Part shown: in pieces, positions 30,903-39,938 of the stretch | Position numbering within the stretch: position 1 is the stretch's first letter | Layout of the letters: every line of letters begins with the position of its first letter | Origin: Gp1-AA133 sp963850425 | GTDB lineage: Bacteria; Acidobacteriota; Terriglobia; Terriglobales; Acidobacteriaceae | NCBI GenBank assembly: GCA_963850425.1 | Contig: CAWKLF010000007.1 | Span: forward strand, 124,001-188,000 | Length of the DNA stretch: 64,000 nt | Direction: 5' to 3' | Notes under the pieces: model-generated | What the model was told of the DNA's origin: nothing | Database searches by the model: none | The model's input: the letters and a program-made list of their open reading frames with translations, nothing else | Position numbers and translations under genes: made by a program

Positions 30903-32975
30903 ATGCTGGAGCTTCCGGTGCGACCACGAAGGCGCTATTCGTCCGATATCACGCTGCCACCTTTCCAGCGACGAGCGCAATTCCATACATACATCCAGCG
31001 GCCGGGGCTGCAGATCGCTGTGTTTCTTCTCTTCCCTATCCTAAGCGCCCTGGCCCAGACCGCGGATAGTTGGCCCCCGATCCCACCGGCAGATCTCGAG
31101 TTGAAGAACAATCCGGCTCGCCCGGACTCCCCCGCAATGCTGCTGGAGAGAGACAGCGAGCAGGATGACGTACATGCCATCCTCAGTGAATATTTCCGTA
31201 TCAAGGTATTCAAGGACGAAGGGCGAAGGTTCGCCAACATTGAAATCCCTTACCTTGAAAAGGTGCACGAGGTTCGCGACATCCGGGCCCGCACGATACG
31301 GCCCGACGGGACCGCGCTCGAGTTCAGCGGCGAGATACTGGACCAACTGATCGCCAAATCAAAACGCCTGCGCTATCACGCCAAGGTGATTCACCTGCCG
31401 GAAGTTGAGCCCGGCAGCATCCTCGAGTATTCCTACAAATTTGCCTGGCATCCAAACATCCCTGACATTCTCAAGAATCCTGGCAAATTTCTGATTGACG
31501 GTACCTATTCGTACCCGACCGCGCACTGGACGCTTCAGCACGAATTATTCACGCGCCACGCGCGCTTCCGGATTCGTTACCTTCCGAAAGCCAATTTGCA
31601 GTGGGCCCTGGTGCGCGCCCCCCAAGGCGCCTCCGTGCAAAGAAAAGGAGACGGCACCGCTGAGCTCGAAGTGCACGATGTTCCGCCACTCGAGAAGGAG
31701 GAATTCGCTCCGCCGGAAGATATGATCAACAGCCGCGTGCACTTCTTCTACATGGTCGGGTTGGCCAGCCCGGAGGCGTACTGGCGCGACGAATCGACAC
31801 GCCAGGGAAAAGAACTCGACCAATTCATTGGCCACTCCAAAAAAATCGAGCAAGCTTTGGCCACGATCTTCTCTCCCCAGGACGACCCGGAAACGAAAGT
31901 CCGAAAGATCTACCGGCGCGTCCAACAGATTCGTAACCTGAGCTACGAATCCAGCAAGAGCGGGCAGGAGAATAAACGCGAGAACCTCAAAGCCAATAAA
32001 AACGTCGAAGAAATCTGGGAACGAGGTTACGCGGCCACCAACGAAATCAACTTTCTGTTCGTCGCGTTGCTGCGGGCCGCCGGCTTCGACGCGGCCCTCG
32101 CGCAACTGGCCTCACGCAGCCACTCCATTCTGGATCCGAACGTCCCGGATGCCACGCAACTGAACTCGACCGTGGTGATTGTGCGGGTAGGCGACAAGGA
32201 CCTCTTTCTCGATCCTGCTACCCGTTTCTGTCCATTCGGACTTCTTCCCTGGGAAGAAACCGGCGTGCATGGTCTGCACGTGGGTAAATGGTGGCTGAAC
32301 TTTCCCCGCATTCCCGGACGGGGCAGCGAAACCGCCATCACCAGGCGCACCGCGACGGTGAGCGTGCTTCCCGACGGCGCTCTCGAGGGAGTCGTGAAAG
32401 TGACGTACTCCGGTCAGGAAGCTCTGAGCCGACGGCTCGATCTCTACGACGAAGACGAAGGCGGCCGACGCAAAGCCTTGGAAGAAGAAATCAAACACTG
32501 GCTGCCGGCGACCGCCTCGGTGGAAGTCAAGCATGCAGGTCCGTGGGACAGTTCCGAGGACGAATTACAAGTCGAGAGTTCTTTTACCGTGCCTGATTTT
32601 GCCGCAATCAGCGGGCGGCGCGTGCTGTTTCCACTTGCACTGTTTCAATCCAACGAGACCAATCCGCTCAAATCCGACAAACGCGAATATCCAATCTATT
32701 TTGATTACGCTTACCAAACCCAGGACGACATCCAGTGGAACTTCCCGGAAGGGTTTCAACCGGAGGCTCTGCCCAAGCCCTATACCTACCAGAATAATTT
32801 CTTCCGCTATCAGAGCCGCTTTACGCCGGAGGGGAAATTCACCCGCTCGACCCAGATGGAGGGTTTCATCTTCGAGCGCGGAATGTACACACTGATCAAG
32901 CGCTGTTATGAACAGATGATTACCGATGACCACAGCAGCACGATCGTGTTGCAACGGACCAACGCCAAACCGTAG
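30903..32975 (+). CDS. DUF3857/transglutaminase-like exported protein
   Basis: About 690 residues; the start is uncertain (ATG 30903, or TTG 30822). A hydrophobic segment IAVFLLFPILSALAQ acts as signal peptide or anchor. The DUF3857 domain includes YLEKVHEVRDIRARTIRPDG and HLPEVEPGSILEYSYKFAW. A transglutaminase-like region follows, but at ERGYAATNEINFLFVALLRA the catalytic cysteine expected just before the helix is absent, so protease or transferase activity is doubtful; a histidine and aspartate pattern (SHSILD, LFLDPATRF) is retained. A DUF2569-like beta domain closes the protein. It is likely periplasmic or membrane-anchored. Function unknown. Confidence 0.82.
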   Translation: MLELPVRPRRRYSSDITLPPFQRRAQFHTYIQRPGLQIAVFLLFPILSALAQTADSWPPIPPADLELKNNPARPDSPAMLLERDSEQDDVHAILSEYFRIKVFKDEGRRFANIEIPYLEKVHEVRDIRARTIRPDGTALEFSGEILDQLIAKSKRLRYHAKVIHLPEVEPGSILEYSYKFAWHPNIPDILKNPGKFLIDGTYSYPTAHWTLQHELFTRHARFRIRYLPKANLQWALVRAPQGASVQRKGDGTAELEVHDVPPLEKEEFAPPEDMINSRVHFFYMVGLASPEAYWRDESTRQGKELDQFIGHSKKIEQALATIFSPQDDPETKVRKIYRRVQQIRNLSYESSKSGQENKRENLKANKNVEEIWERGYAATNEINFLFVALLRAAGFDAALAQLASRSHSILDPNVPDATQLNSTVVIVRVGDKDLFLDPATRFCPFGLLPWEETGVHGLHVGKWWLNFPRIPGRGSETAITRRTATVSVLPDGALEGVVKVTYSGQEALSRRLDLYDEDEGGRRKALEEEIKHWLPATASVEVKHAGPWDSSEDELQVESSFTVPDFAAISGRRVLFPLALFQSNETNPLKSDKREYPIYFDYAYQTQDDIQWNFPEGFQPEALPKPYTYQNNFFRYQSRFTPEGKFTRSTQMEGFIFERGMYTLIKRCYEQMITDDHSSTIVLQRTNAKP

Positions 32976-33293
32976 GGGCGGCGTCCGAAGGGATCAGTTG
33001 TTAGTCGCTCGTTCTAAACAACGAGAACCAGCTCACGCCCTTTTTGCTCCTTACCAGCTCTGTCATCCCGAGCGGAGTTAGGCGACAGCCGAACGCAGTC
33101 GTAGGACCTCTGCACTCCCTTGCAGGTTCACAACGGCTGCGGATTTTCCTTCGTGCAGCACGGGGAGGGGGACGCCTGAGCACATCCATCCCTGAACGGC
33201 GAAAACACGGACCACGCACGTGCCAGGAACAGGTTCGAAGCCTGGCAGATGCAATGTCCGTGTTCGCTTACTGCAACCTTGATCGACGTCGGC
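32976..33293. other. Intergenic region with dispersed repeat copy
   Basis: About 320 bases between convergent genes. The only recognisable element is the GTCATCCCGAGC repeat at 33062-33116. No coding region or clear terminator was found. Confidence 0.5.
33062..33116. repeat. GTCATCCTGAGC-type dispersed repeat, copy 2
   Basis: Begins GTCATCCCGAGCGGAG and includes GCCGAACGCAGTCG, matching copy 1 at 21501-21555 at about four of five positions in the same orientation. Confidence 0.7.
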
Positions 33294-33725
33294 TTACTTG
33301 CTCTGTACCGAGTCGAAACCTTTTTCAAACTGCGTGGCCATCGGTGTTTCGCCCGATTGCAATCCGTCGCGCCCCATGGTGCGCCACAGGTACTGGCCCC
33401 CGCGCATGTGCGCGTCATACACCGCCAACACGTCTTCCGACGGGCGGCTCTGCACCAGCACAATGATGTCAGCGTCCGAAGGGCGCGTCACCACCATCAA
33501 TTTGCCCCACTTGCGGATAGAGTCTTGCACGGCACTGATTGCCTCGCGATCCTGCGGAAACAGGTTTGGATTGAACTGGTCTCCGTCATAGGACGCGACG
33601 TAGACGAAGCGCGCATTCTTCAAAACTCCGGGGAAAGGTCGATCCGGGGTCGAAGGTTTCGGCGCCGCCCAAGCCATCGCCGCCAGAATCAGCATCGCAC
33701 TGAAGATTCGTCCAACTTTAGTCAC
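33294..33725 (-). CDS. Exported hypothetical protein
   Basis: About 143 residues from GTG 33725, chosen because it starts directly before a signal peptide (VTKVGRIFSAMLILAAMAWA). The mature part has alternating strands and helices (ARFVYVASYDGDQFNPNLFP, then AISAVQDSIRKWGKLMVVTR, then ADIIVLVQSRPSEDVLAVYD), similar in plan to small exported acidobacterial proteins annotated only as hypothetical. No catalytic motif is evident. Confidence 0.65.
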   Translation of the reverse strand: MTKVGRIFSAMLILAAMAWAAPKPSTPDRPFPGVLKNARFVYVASYDGDQFNPNLFPQDREAISAVQDSIRKWGKLMVVTRPSDADIIVLVQSRPSEDVLAVYDAHMRGGQYLWRTMGRDGLQSGETPMATQFEKGFDSVQSK

Positions 33726-34050
33726 GCCACCACCCCACTCCTGACTTCTGCCCAATTAGATGCTTACCGGGTTGCTCCGGTTGCGTCCTACGGGGTACGG
33801 GCGCTTGCAACTGATTGAAAACCACCGTAGCTATAAGATAATACGTAATACGACCAACGGGAGGCAGTAAACAGGGCCAGCGAGACACTGCAGAATGCCC
33901 ATTGCCGGGCCGTAAATGGCCCTACAATCGTCCGCTGAGGCTCCGGCCGACCCAGAAGATCACGCTGCCGTTAACGCGCCCCTGTGGGCCTCTAATCGCA
34001 ACTACGCCACATTCTTCTCTTTTAGCTATTAATACCGGGCGGCGGGACAG
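33726..34050. other. Intergenic region without recognised features
   Basis: About 325 bases between the end of argS and the start of the exported hypothetical gene on the same strand. An A/T-rich patch near 33835-33855 may belong to a promoter for the hypothetical gene. Nothing else stands out. Confidence 0.4.
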
Positions 34051-36063
34051 TTACATCACCGAAGGGGCGGTGATTCCCAAGACCGCCAGTGTGCGAATCA
34101 ATTCCCGCCGAACCACTGCTCCGGTCGCGAGCAGAAACTTTTTTCGGCTTTCGTCGGGTTCATTCAGGATCGGATGGTGGTGATAGAAGGAATTGAAAAG
34201 CTGCGCCAACTGGAAAACGTGTTTCGCCAGATAGGCCGGCTCCGTGGTTGCGATGCACTGATCGACCAGGAAAGCGGTTTTGGACGCAGTCAACCAAAGC
34301 TCCCAGATCTCGTCGCCGGAGGGTCCGTCCAGGTACTTCGCGAACTCTTCCGGCGTGGGGCGATCAGCAGCGCCCCCGCCGAAGGTTTCCGCATCGTAGC
34401 CGCCTTTGCGAAAGATGTTAGTCGCGCGCACAACGGCGTACTGCGCGTAGGGTCCGGTTTCACCTTCGAAACTCAACGCTTCCTTGAAGTCGAAGGCGAT
34501 TACCGATTGCTTGGTGAACTTCAGCATGAAGTAGCGCAGGGCGCCGATGGCGATCTGGGTAGCGATGGAGAGTCGTTCGTTATTGGCAAGTTCGGGGTGG
34601 CGCTGATCGACTTCGGCCTTCGCTGAGTCGATCAGGCGGTCGAGCAGGTCGTCGGCCTTCACCCCGAAGCCTTTGCGCCCGGAAACCTCGATGTATGAAC
34701 GAGCCTTGTCTTCTTCCGAAAGCTGATACCCGAGCTCGGCCGCGCAGCGGGGCGTGAGGGCAACCATTTCGTAGGAAAAGTGCGTGTAGTGCTCGGCGGC
34801 CTCATTGTGGCCAAGGCCGCGCAGCGCTTCGATCACCGTGCTCTGTGCTTCGGACTGGCGCGCGTCAATGACGTTGTAGATTTCCGCGACGTCGCCGAAG
34901 TGCGGATGGTTCGGCTCACCTTCGATCGCGGAAATCCAAACCTGGCCCCCGTTCGGATACTGGTAAAACTTGCGATAGGCGAAATCGCGTCCCAGCAATC
35001 CAAACTTCCACATGTGGTAAGCGATGTCCTTGCCGACATAACCCACGGTGCCGTTGGAGCGGACGATGACTTTTTGGTCCTCTTCAGAAACCTCATCGCT
35101 TGACTCTGCGCCCTCCGCGGCTTTATCTGCGCCCTCTGCGTTTTCAGATTTTGCGGTTCCCGCCCGCCGCATCACCCAGCATCCTCTGTTCTTGCCCTCG
35201 TTCTCGAAGAACAACACACCCGAATCTTTCAACTTGGTGAACGCCGCATCCCAGAAGTGCAGGCGCAGGATTTCGCTTTCCCGCGGCAGGAAGTCGTACT
35301 CAATGTCGAGCCGGTCCATGGTTTCAAGATGCCGGCGCAGGACCGCGATCGAGATCAGGTCTGCGATCGCGGATGTTTCGTTTCCGCCCTGCTCGATCTC
35401 GTGCAGCGTCTTGAGGCGAAGCTGCAGACTCTGCTTGTCCTCGGCGTACCATTGCGAGGCGCGCGCGTAGAGATCCCAGCAGTAGTAATCGAAGCGCGGC
35501 TGGGCGGCCAGTTGTTCGATGTCGGCTCGCGATTTCTTTTCAAGGTAAACAAATCCCACCACCACGTCGGCCACCTGCACGCCCGTGTTGTCGATGTAGT
35601 TCTGGACATCCACCTCCCTGCCCGCAAAGCGCAACAGGCGGACGAACGTGTCGCCCAGAATGGCGTTGCGGAGATGCCCGATGTGCGCGGCCTTGTTGGG
35701 ATTGATGCTGGAATGCTCGACCAGAATCTTGCCCGCCGGGATGTCTACCCTGGGTCGCTCATCGGCGAACAGCGCGACGGCCAGCTCGGAGCGTTTCACG
35801 CGGGCATTGATGTAGCCGGCCCCGGCGACTTCGACCTTCTCGAAGCCCTCGATCGGCCCGATGCCGCTGACGATCTCTTCGGCGATCTTGCGGGGCGCCT
35901 TGCGAAGCTTCTTGGCGAGTTCAAAGGCGAGCGGCATCGCGTACTCGCCCAGTTCCACTTTCGGCGGTTGCTCGATCACGATTTTCGGCAGGTCGAGGTC
36001 ATAGGTGCGGCGCAGAAATTCGCGCACCTGCTGGGCGAGACGGCGTTCGAGCGAACGGTACAA
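34051..36063 (-). CDS. argS: Arginyl-tRNA synthetase
   Basis: 670 residues, class I enzyme. The N-terminal Add-1 domain leads to ILVEHSSINPNKAAHIGHLR with the HIGH motif at 127-130; the family usually lacks a good KMSKS and has LSFEGETGPYAQYA instead, present here. The DALR anticodon-binding domain ends the protein. Residues about 303-321 (TAKSENAEGADKAAEGAES) are an acidic low-complexity insert between WVMRR and the conserved KVIVRSNGTVGYVGKDIAYH. That insert is encoded by a copy of the CGCAGAGG-type intergenic repeat. Start is TTG 36063, preceded by GAGGGA. Nothing suggests loss of function. Confidence 0.96.
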   Translation of the reverse strand: MYRSLERRLAQQVREFLRRTYDLDLPKIVIEQPPKVELGEYAMPLAFELAKKLRKAPRKIAEEIVSGIGPIEGFEKVEVAGAGYINARVKRSELAVALFADERPRVDIPAGKILVEHSSINPNKAAHIGHLRNAILGDTFVRLLRFAGREVDVQNYIDNTGVQVADVVVGFVYLEKKSRADIEQLAAQPRFDYYCWDLYARASQWYAEDKQSLQLRLKTLHEIEQGGNETSAIADLISIAVLRRHLETMDRLDIEYDFLPRESEILRLHFWDAAFTKLKDSGVLFFENEGKNRGCWVMRRAGTAKSENAEGADKAAEGAESSDEVSEEDQKVIVRSNGTVGYVGKDIAYHMWKFGLLGRDFAYRKFYQYPNGGQVWISAIEGEPNHPHFGDVAEIYNVIDARQSEAQSTVIEALRGLGHNEAAEHYTHFSYEMVALTPRCAAELGYQLSEEDKARSYIEVSGRKGFGVKADDLLDRLIDSAKAEVDQRHPELANNERLSIATQIAIGALRYFMLKFTKQSVIAFDFKEALSFEGETGPYAQYAVVRATNIFRKGGYDAETFGGGAADRPTPEEFAKYLDGPSGDEIWELWLTASKTAFLVDQCIATTEPAYLAKHVFQLAQLFNSFYHHHPILNEPDESRKKFLLATGAVVRRELIRTLAVLGITAPSVM
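35101..35154 (-). repeat. CGCAGAGG-type repeat copy inside argS
   Basis: On the plus strand CTCTGCGCCCTCCGCGG, five bases, then TCTGCGCCCTCTGCGTTTT. The same order of units, with similar spacing, occurs in the intergenic element at 27860-27897. It is in frame and has no stop on the argS strand, so it is translated as an acidic, alanine/glutamate-rich loop. Confidence 0.75.
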
Positions 36064-36161
36064 GAAGTCCCTCTATCTCATTGAATAAAATAGTGATTGT
36101 AACAAAGGCGGGCGTGCGAGGCGGTTTGACGCTGCAGGCAACTGTTCCCTATGATGAAAAG

Positions 36162-36310
36162 ACGTCGTTGGTGGTTGGTGGTTGGCGAATCCCACCGGAT
36201 CAAATCTGTGCTGAACGCTGACGTTTCGACCGGCCCCCGCGAAAACTGCCTTGCAAAAACTCACTGCGGGCATTCTTGGGGTTAGGCCGACGACTAACGA
36301 CCGACGACTG
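36162..36310. repeat. Heptad repeat tracts, locus 2 (inverted pair)
   Basis: The left tract (36162-36186) is GTTGGTG-type; the right tract (36287-36310) is the inverse CCGACGA, CTAACGA, CCGACGA. Together they form imperfect inverted repeats around about 100 unique bases. The right tract ends seven bases before the larC ATG. Confidence 0.5.
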
Positions 36311-36317
36311 CCTTTCC

Positions 36318-37649
36318 ATGCGCATTGCATACCTTGATTGCTTTTCCGGCATGAGCGGCGACATGTTTCTGGGCGCCTTGATCGATGCGGGCCTGTCTCC
36401 GGAGGTGCTGCAGAGGACTGTGGCAGCGCTGAACCTCGGAGCGCAGCTGGACATTTCACGGGTAAACCGCAGCGGCATTACGGCGACGAAGGTGGATGTT
36501 TGGGTGAATGGCGAGAAAGAGGGGCCTCCCGGTTCCGGATCGCATGGGCATTCGCATGCTCACGATGTTCAAGAGCATGAGCATCCCCATGATTCGGCTC
36601 ACGCTCATCCGCATGGTTCGGCTTCCGCCTCTCCGCAGACAGGAGCGTCCGCGCCACACACTCATGGGCGTAGCTTGAAGGAGATTCGCGGGATTATCGC
36701 GCGCGCGGCTATCAGCGAGAGCGCGAAGCAGATAGCCCTCAGGATTTTCGATGCCCTCGGCGCGGCCGAAGCCAAAATTCACAATAACGAGATCGAGTCC
36801 GTGCATTTTCACGAAGTAGGCGCTGTCGATGCGATCGTTGACATCGTGGGCGCTGCGGTGGGAGCCGAGGCCCTGGGCGTTGACGAGTTTGTCTGCTCGC
36901 CGCTGAATGTGGGCGGCGGAACCGTGAAATGCGCGCACGGCGTGTTCCCGGTGCCTGCACCGGCAACTGTGGAACTTCTGGCAGGGGCGCCCGTTTACTC
37001 GTCGGGTCTGCAGGCCGAACTTCTGACGCCGACCGGGGCCGCCATTGTGAAGACTTTGGCGACGCGGTTCGGAGCGTTTCCGATGATGAGGATCGAGAAG
37101 AGCGGCTACGGCGCGGGGACGCGGGACTTCCCGGGGAACCCCAATGTGGTGCGCCTCACGATCGGCGAGGCCGCGACCTCACTCGATTCGAACACTGCAC
37201 GGGACACGATCTCGGTCTTAGAGGCGAATCTCGACGACCTGAACCCGCAGGTGTTCGGGTACGTGATGGACCGGTTGCTGGACGAAGGTGCACTCGATGT
37301 TTTCGGCATGCCAGTGCAGATGAAGAAGAACCGGCCGGGCACGTTGCTGACGGTTTTGTGCAAGCCGGAAGATGCTGGCAAGCTGACGCATATCGTTTTT
37401 GCCGAGACGACTACTCTGGGTGTGCGGCGGCGCGAGGAACAGCGGCAGACGCTGGCACGGCGCTGGGTTTCGGTGACTACTTCCTGGGGCGACGTACGCA
37501 TGAAGATTGCCAGCATGAACGGAACGGTCACCAACTTCGCCCCGGAGTATGAAGACTGCCGACGAATCGCTGCTGAAAAACATATTCCCCTGAAGACCGT
37601 GATGCAGGAGGCTACGCAACGCTACCTGCAGGGATCGGAAAAACCTTAA
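36318..37649 (+). CDS. larC: Nickel-pincer cofactor biosynthesis protein LarC
   Basis: 443 residues in one uninterrupted frame (some species need a programmed frameshift to make LarC; not here). It begins IAYLDCFSGMSGDMFLGALID, the LarC signature. A histidine-rich loop (HGHSHAHDVQEHEHPHD, then HAHPHG) fits nickel storage or delivery. LarC is the CTP-dependent cyclometallase installing nickel in the pincer cofactor of lactate racemase and related enzymes. LarB, LarE and LarA are not in the window. The stop codon overlaps the left arm of an inverted repeat, and a heptad repeat tract replaces a normal ribosome site upstream. Confidence 0.95.
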   Translation: MRIAYLDCFSGMSGDMFLGALIDAGLSPEVLQRTVAALNLGAQLDISRVNRSGITATKVDVWVNGEKEGPPGSGSHGHSHAHDVQEHEHPHDSAHAHPHGSASASPQTGASAPHTHGRSLKEIRGIIARAAISESAKQIALRIFDALGAAEAKIHNNEIESVHFHEVGAVDAIVDIVGAAVGAEALGVDEFVCSPLNVGGGTVKCAHGVFPVPAPATVELLAGAPVYSSGLQAELLTPTGAAIVKTLATRFGAFPMMRIEKSGYGAGTRDFPGNPNVVRLTIGEAATSLDSNTARDTISVLEANLDDLNPQVFGYVMDRLLDEGALDVFGMPVQMKKNRPGTLLTVLCKPEDAGKLTHIVFAETTTLGVRRREEQRQTLARRWVSVTTSWGDVRMKIASMNGTVTNFAPEYEDCRRIAAEKHIPLKTVMQEATQRYLQGSEKP

Positions 37650-37711
37650 CCACACAGGACAGAGGTACACTGAGGGACTACCCTGTGAGACCCAGTGTCC
37701 TCTGTGGTTGT
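37648..37711. repeat. Gene-less inverted repeat of the CACAGAG type
   Basis: Left arm from AACCACACAGGACAGAGG, right arm ending CCAGTGTCCTCTGTGGTTG, pairing imperfectly around a short centre. The arms resemble the ends of the GxxExxY element at 19301. Its first two bases belong to the larC stop codon (TAACCAC). It could fold as a hairpin between larC and metG and act as a terminator-like structure, but it has no T-run. Confidence 0.6.
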
Positions 37712-37729
37712 TTGGGTTCAGAAAAACAA

Positions 37730-39748
37730 ATGGCGAAGAAGTTCTACATTACGACTCCGATCTACTACGTGAATGCACGGCCGCATATCGGGCATACCTA
37801 CACGACCATCGCCTGCGACACGCTGGCGCGGCGGCATCGCATGCTTGGCGACGACACTTATTTTCTTACTGGAACCGACGAACATGGGCAGAAGATCGAG
37901 CGCGCCGCAGCGGCCGCCGGCAAGACGCCCCAACAGTTTGCCGACGAGGTTTCCGGTGAGTTCCGCGCGCTGTGGAAGCGCATGGGACTGACCAACGACG
38001 ACTTCATCCGCACCACCGAAGATCGACACAAGAAGAGCGTGCAGGCGCTGTTTCGCAAGCTGAACGAGAACGGCTACATCTACAAGGGCAGCTACACCGG
38101 CCAGTACTGCGTGTCGGACGAGATGTACGTGGACGTGCCCGCGGGCGCGCCCTGTCCCGAGTGCGGTCGCGTCACCGAGACCGTGCACGAGGAGAATTAC
38201 TTCTTCAAGCTGTCGGCGTTCCAGGAAAGATTGCTGCAGCTCTACGCCAACGATCCCGACTGGATTCGTCCCGAGACGCGGCGCAACGAAGTCGTCTCGT
38301 TCGTGAAGGGCGGACTGAAGGATCTCTCCATCAGCCGCAGCACGTTTTCCTGGGGCATACCTGTGCCCGACGATCCCAAGCATGTGATCTACGTCTGGCT
38401 GGATGCGCTGGCAAACTACATCACGGCGCTCGGGTACGGTTCCGCCGACACGACCAAGTACGAGAAGTATTGGCCCGCCGACGTGCAGATGATCGGCAAG
38501 GAGATTGTTCGGTTTCACTGTGTGTACTGGCCCGCCTTCTTGATGGCCGCGAGATTGCCGTTGCCCAAGGCGATTGTGGCGCACGGGTGGCTGTTGTTTG
38601 AAGAGAGCAAGATGTCGAAGTCGCGCGGAAACATCGTGCGCAGCGAAACGATCCTGGATGTGCTGGGCGCGGACGCGTTGCGCTATTTCCTGCTGCGCGA
38701 GGTTGTGTTCGGGGCTGACGGGTCGTTTTCTTTCGACGCGCTGGTGCAGCGCTACAATTCCGATCTTGCCAATGGCCTGGGCAACTTGGCCAGCCGCACC
38801 CTGACCATGATCAACCGTTACTTTAAGGGTGAGGTCCCGTATCCGTCGCACACAGCGGCCCGGCGGCCCGCGGATGACGCCATCGCCGAGATCGCACGCG
38901 GCATCGTTGCCAATTACAACGAGCTGTTCGACCAGTTTCAATTCTCGAAAGCACTGGAGGTTGCCTGGGGGTTGGTGGCGTCGGTCGACAAGTACATTGT
39001 CGAGAACGAGCCCTGGGCGCTGGGCGAGAAGCAGGATGAAGACAGCCGGGCGCGTCTGGCGACGGTGCTTTACACGTCGGCGGAGGCTCTGCGAATTGTG
39101 ACCGCACTCGCGCATCCGGTGATTCCAGACTCAACCGCACGTATCTGGACGCAACTCGGTTTGGGTGACATCCGGAAGTTTGATTTGACGAGTTTGAAGT
39201 GGGGACAACTTCATTTGGGAACCAAGCTGGGCGAAGTGCAACCGGTGTTCCCGCGCGCCGACAAGAGCGCTATAGAAAGGATGCAGGCCATGGAAGAGCA
39301 AGGACGCCCGGCGACAACCGCCGTGGTGGAAAGTGCGGCAGCCTCGACTCCGCAAGCTGCGCCTACTGCGGTTGTCGCGACCCAAGCCGCGACTCCGAAG
39401 CCGCCGGCGGTTGCGCCTGACGGCAAGATCAGCATTGACGATTTCATGAAAGTCGAGCTGCGCGTAGGCATGGTAAAAGTGGCGGAGAAGGTGAAGAACG
39501 CCGACAAGCTGCTGCGGCTGGAAGTCGACATTGGGACGGAAGTGCGACAGATCGTGGCGGGCATCGCAGAGGCGTATGCTCCGGAGGCACTGGTCGGGCG
39601 CAAGGTCGTGATCGTGGCGAATCTTGCGCCCCGCAAGCTGCGCGGGCTGGAATCCAATGGCATGATCGTAGCGGCGTCTCCGGAAGGCGGACAGCCGGTG
39701 CTGGCGGGATTTCTGGAGGATGTGCCGGTGGGAGCGAGGCTCAAGTAG
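37730..39748 (+). CDS. metG: Methionyl-tRNA synthetase with C-terminal tRNA-binding domain
   Basis: About 672 residues from ATG 37730. The class I motifs are PHIGHTYTT near the N-terminus and ESKMSKSRGNIV. A zinc knuckle is partly preserved: YCVSDEMYVDVPAGAPCPEC keeps three cysteines but the first CxxC pair is CxxD. An Ala/Pro/Thr-rich linker (about residues 540-570) joins the catalytic and anticodon domains to a C-terminal OB-fold (DDFMKVELRVGMVKVAEKV) as in MetRS dimers. It charges initiator and elongator tRNA-Met. It lies 80 bases after larC. Confidence 0.96.
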   Translation: MAKKFYITTPIYYVNARPHIGHTYTTIACDTLARRHRMLGDDTYFLTGTDEHGQKIERAAAAAGKTPQQFADEVSGEFRALWKRMGLTNDDFIRTTEDRHKKSVQALFRKLNENGYIYKGSYTGQYCVSDEMYVDVPAGAPCPECGRVTETVHEENYFFKLSAFQERLLQLYANDPDWIRPETRRNEVVSFVKGGLKDLSISRSTFSWGIPVPDDPKHVIYVWLDALANYITALGYGSADTTKYEKYWPADVQMIGKEIVRFHCVYWPAFLMAARLPLPKAIVAHGWLLFEESKMSKSRGNIVRSETILDVLGADALRYFLLREVVFGADGSFSFDALVQRYNSDLANGLGNLASRTLTMINRYFKGEVPYPSHTAARRPADDAIAEIARGIVANYNELFDQFQFSKALEVAWGLVASVDKYIVENEPWALGEKQDEDSRARLATVLYTSAEALRIVTALAHPVIPDSTARIWTQLGLGDIRKFDLTSLKWGQLHLGTKLGEVQPVFPRADKSAIERMQAMEEQGRPATTAVVESAAASTPQAAPTAVVATQAATPKPPAVAPDGKISIDDFMKVELRVGMVKVAEKVKNADKLLRLEVDIGTEVRQIVAGIAEAYAPEALVGRKVVIVANLAPRKLRGLESNGMIVAASPEGGQPVLAGFLEDVPVGARLK

Positions 39749-39834
39749 GTTGGCTGGGAGAGTAAGCAACATTTCAAAGTTTCGAAGGTTGGGTTGCCTG
39801 CTGCGACCGGGATCGCCGGAGCTGGCGCTCGGCT

Positions 39835-39856
39835 GGACAGGCGAGGGCGCCTGTCC
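39835..39856. repeat. REP-like hairpin
   Basis: A perfect nine-base-pair stem GGACAGGCG/CGCCTGTCC with an AGGG loop, followed by CTACACAGG. It lies between metG and tatD on the plus strand; without a T-run it is more likely a dispersed palindrome than a rho-independent terminator. Confidence 0.55.
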
Positions 39857-39907
39857 CTACACAGGCTGTGCCAACAGCTAACGACCATCAGCCATCAGCG
39901 GTTTGGC

Positions 39908-39938
39908 TGGCGACTGACGACTAGCGACCAACGACCGT
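39908..39938. repeat. Heptad repeat tract, locus 3
   Basis: Degenerate seven-base units (CGACTGA, CGACTAG, CGACCAA, CGACCGT) that run directly into the GTG start of the tatD gene. There is no purine-rich ribosome site. Confidence 0.5.

Noticed and set aside
36276..36317. Earlier start for larC within the heptad repeats
   Set aside because: The codons read through the repeat tract and add residues not found in LarC; ATG 36318 gives the exact family N-terminus.
37718..39115. 465-codon open frame opposite metG
   Set aside because: Shadow of the synthetase gene; composition rich in R/H/Q/V as expected of antisense of GC-rich codons.
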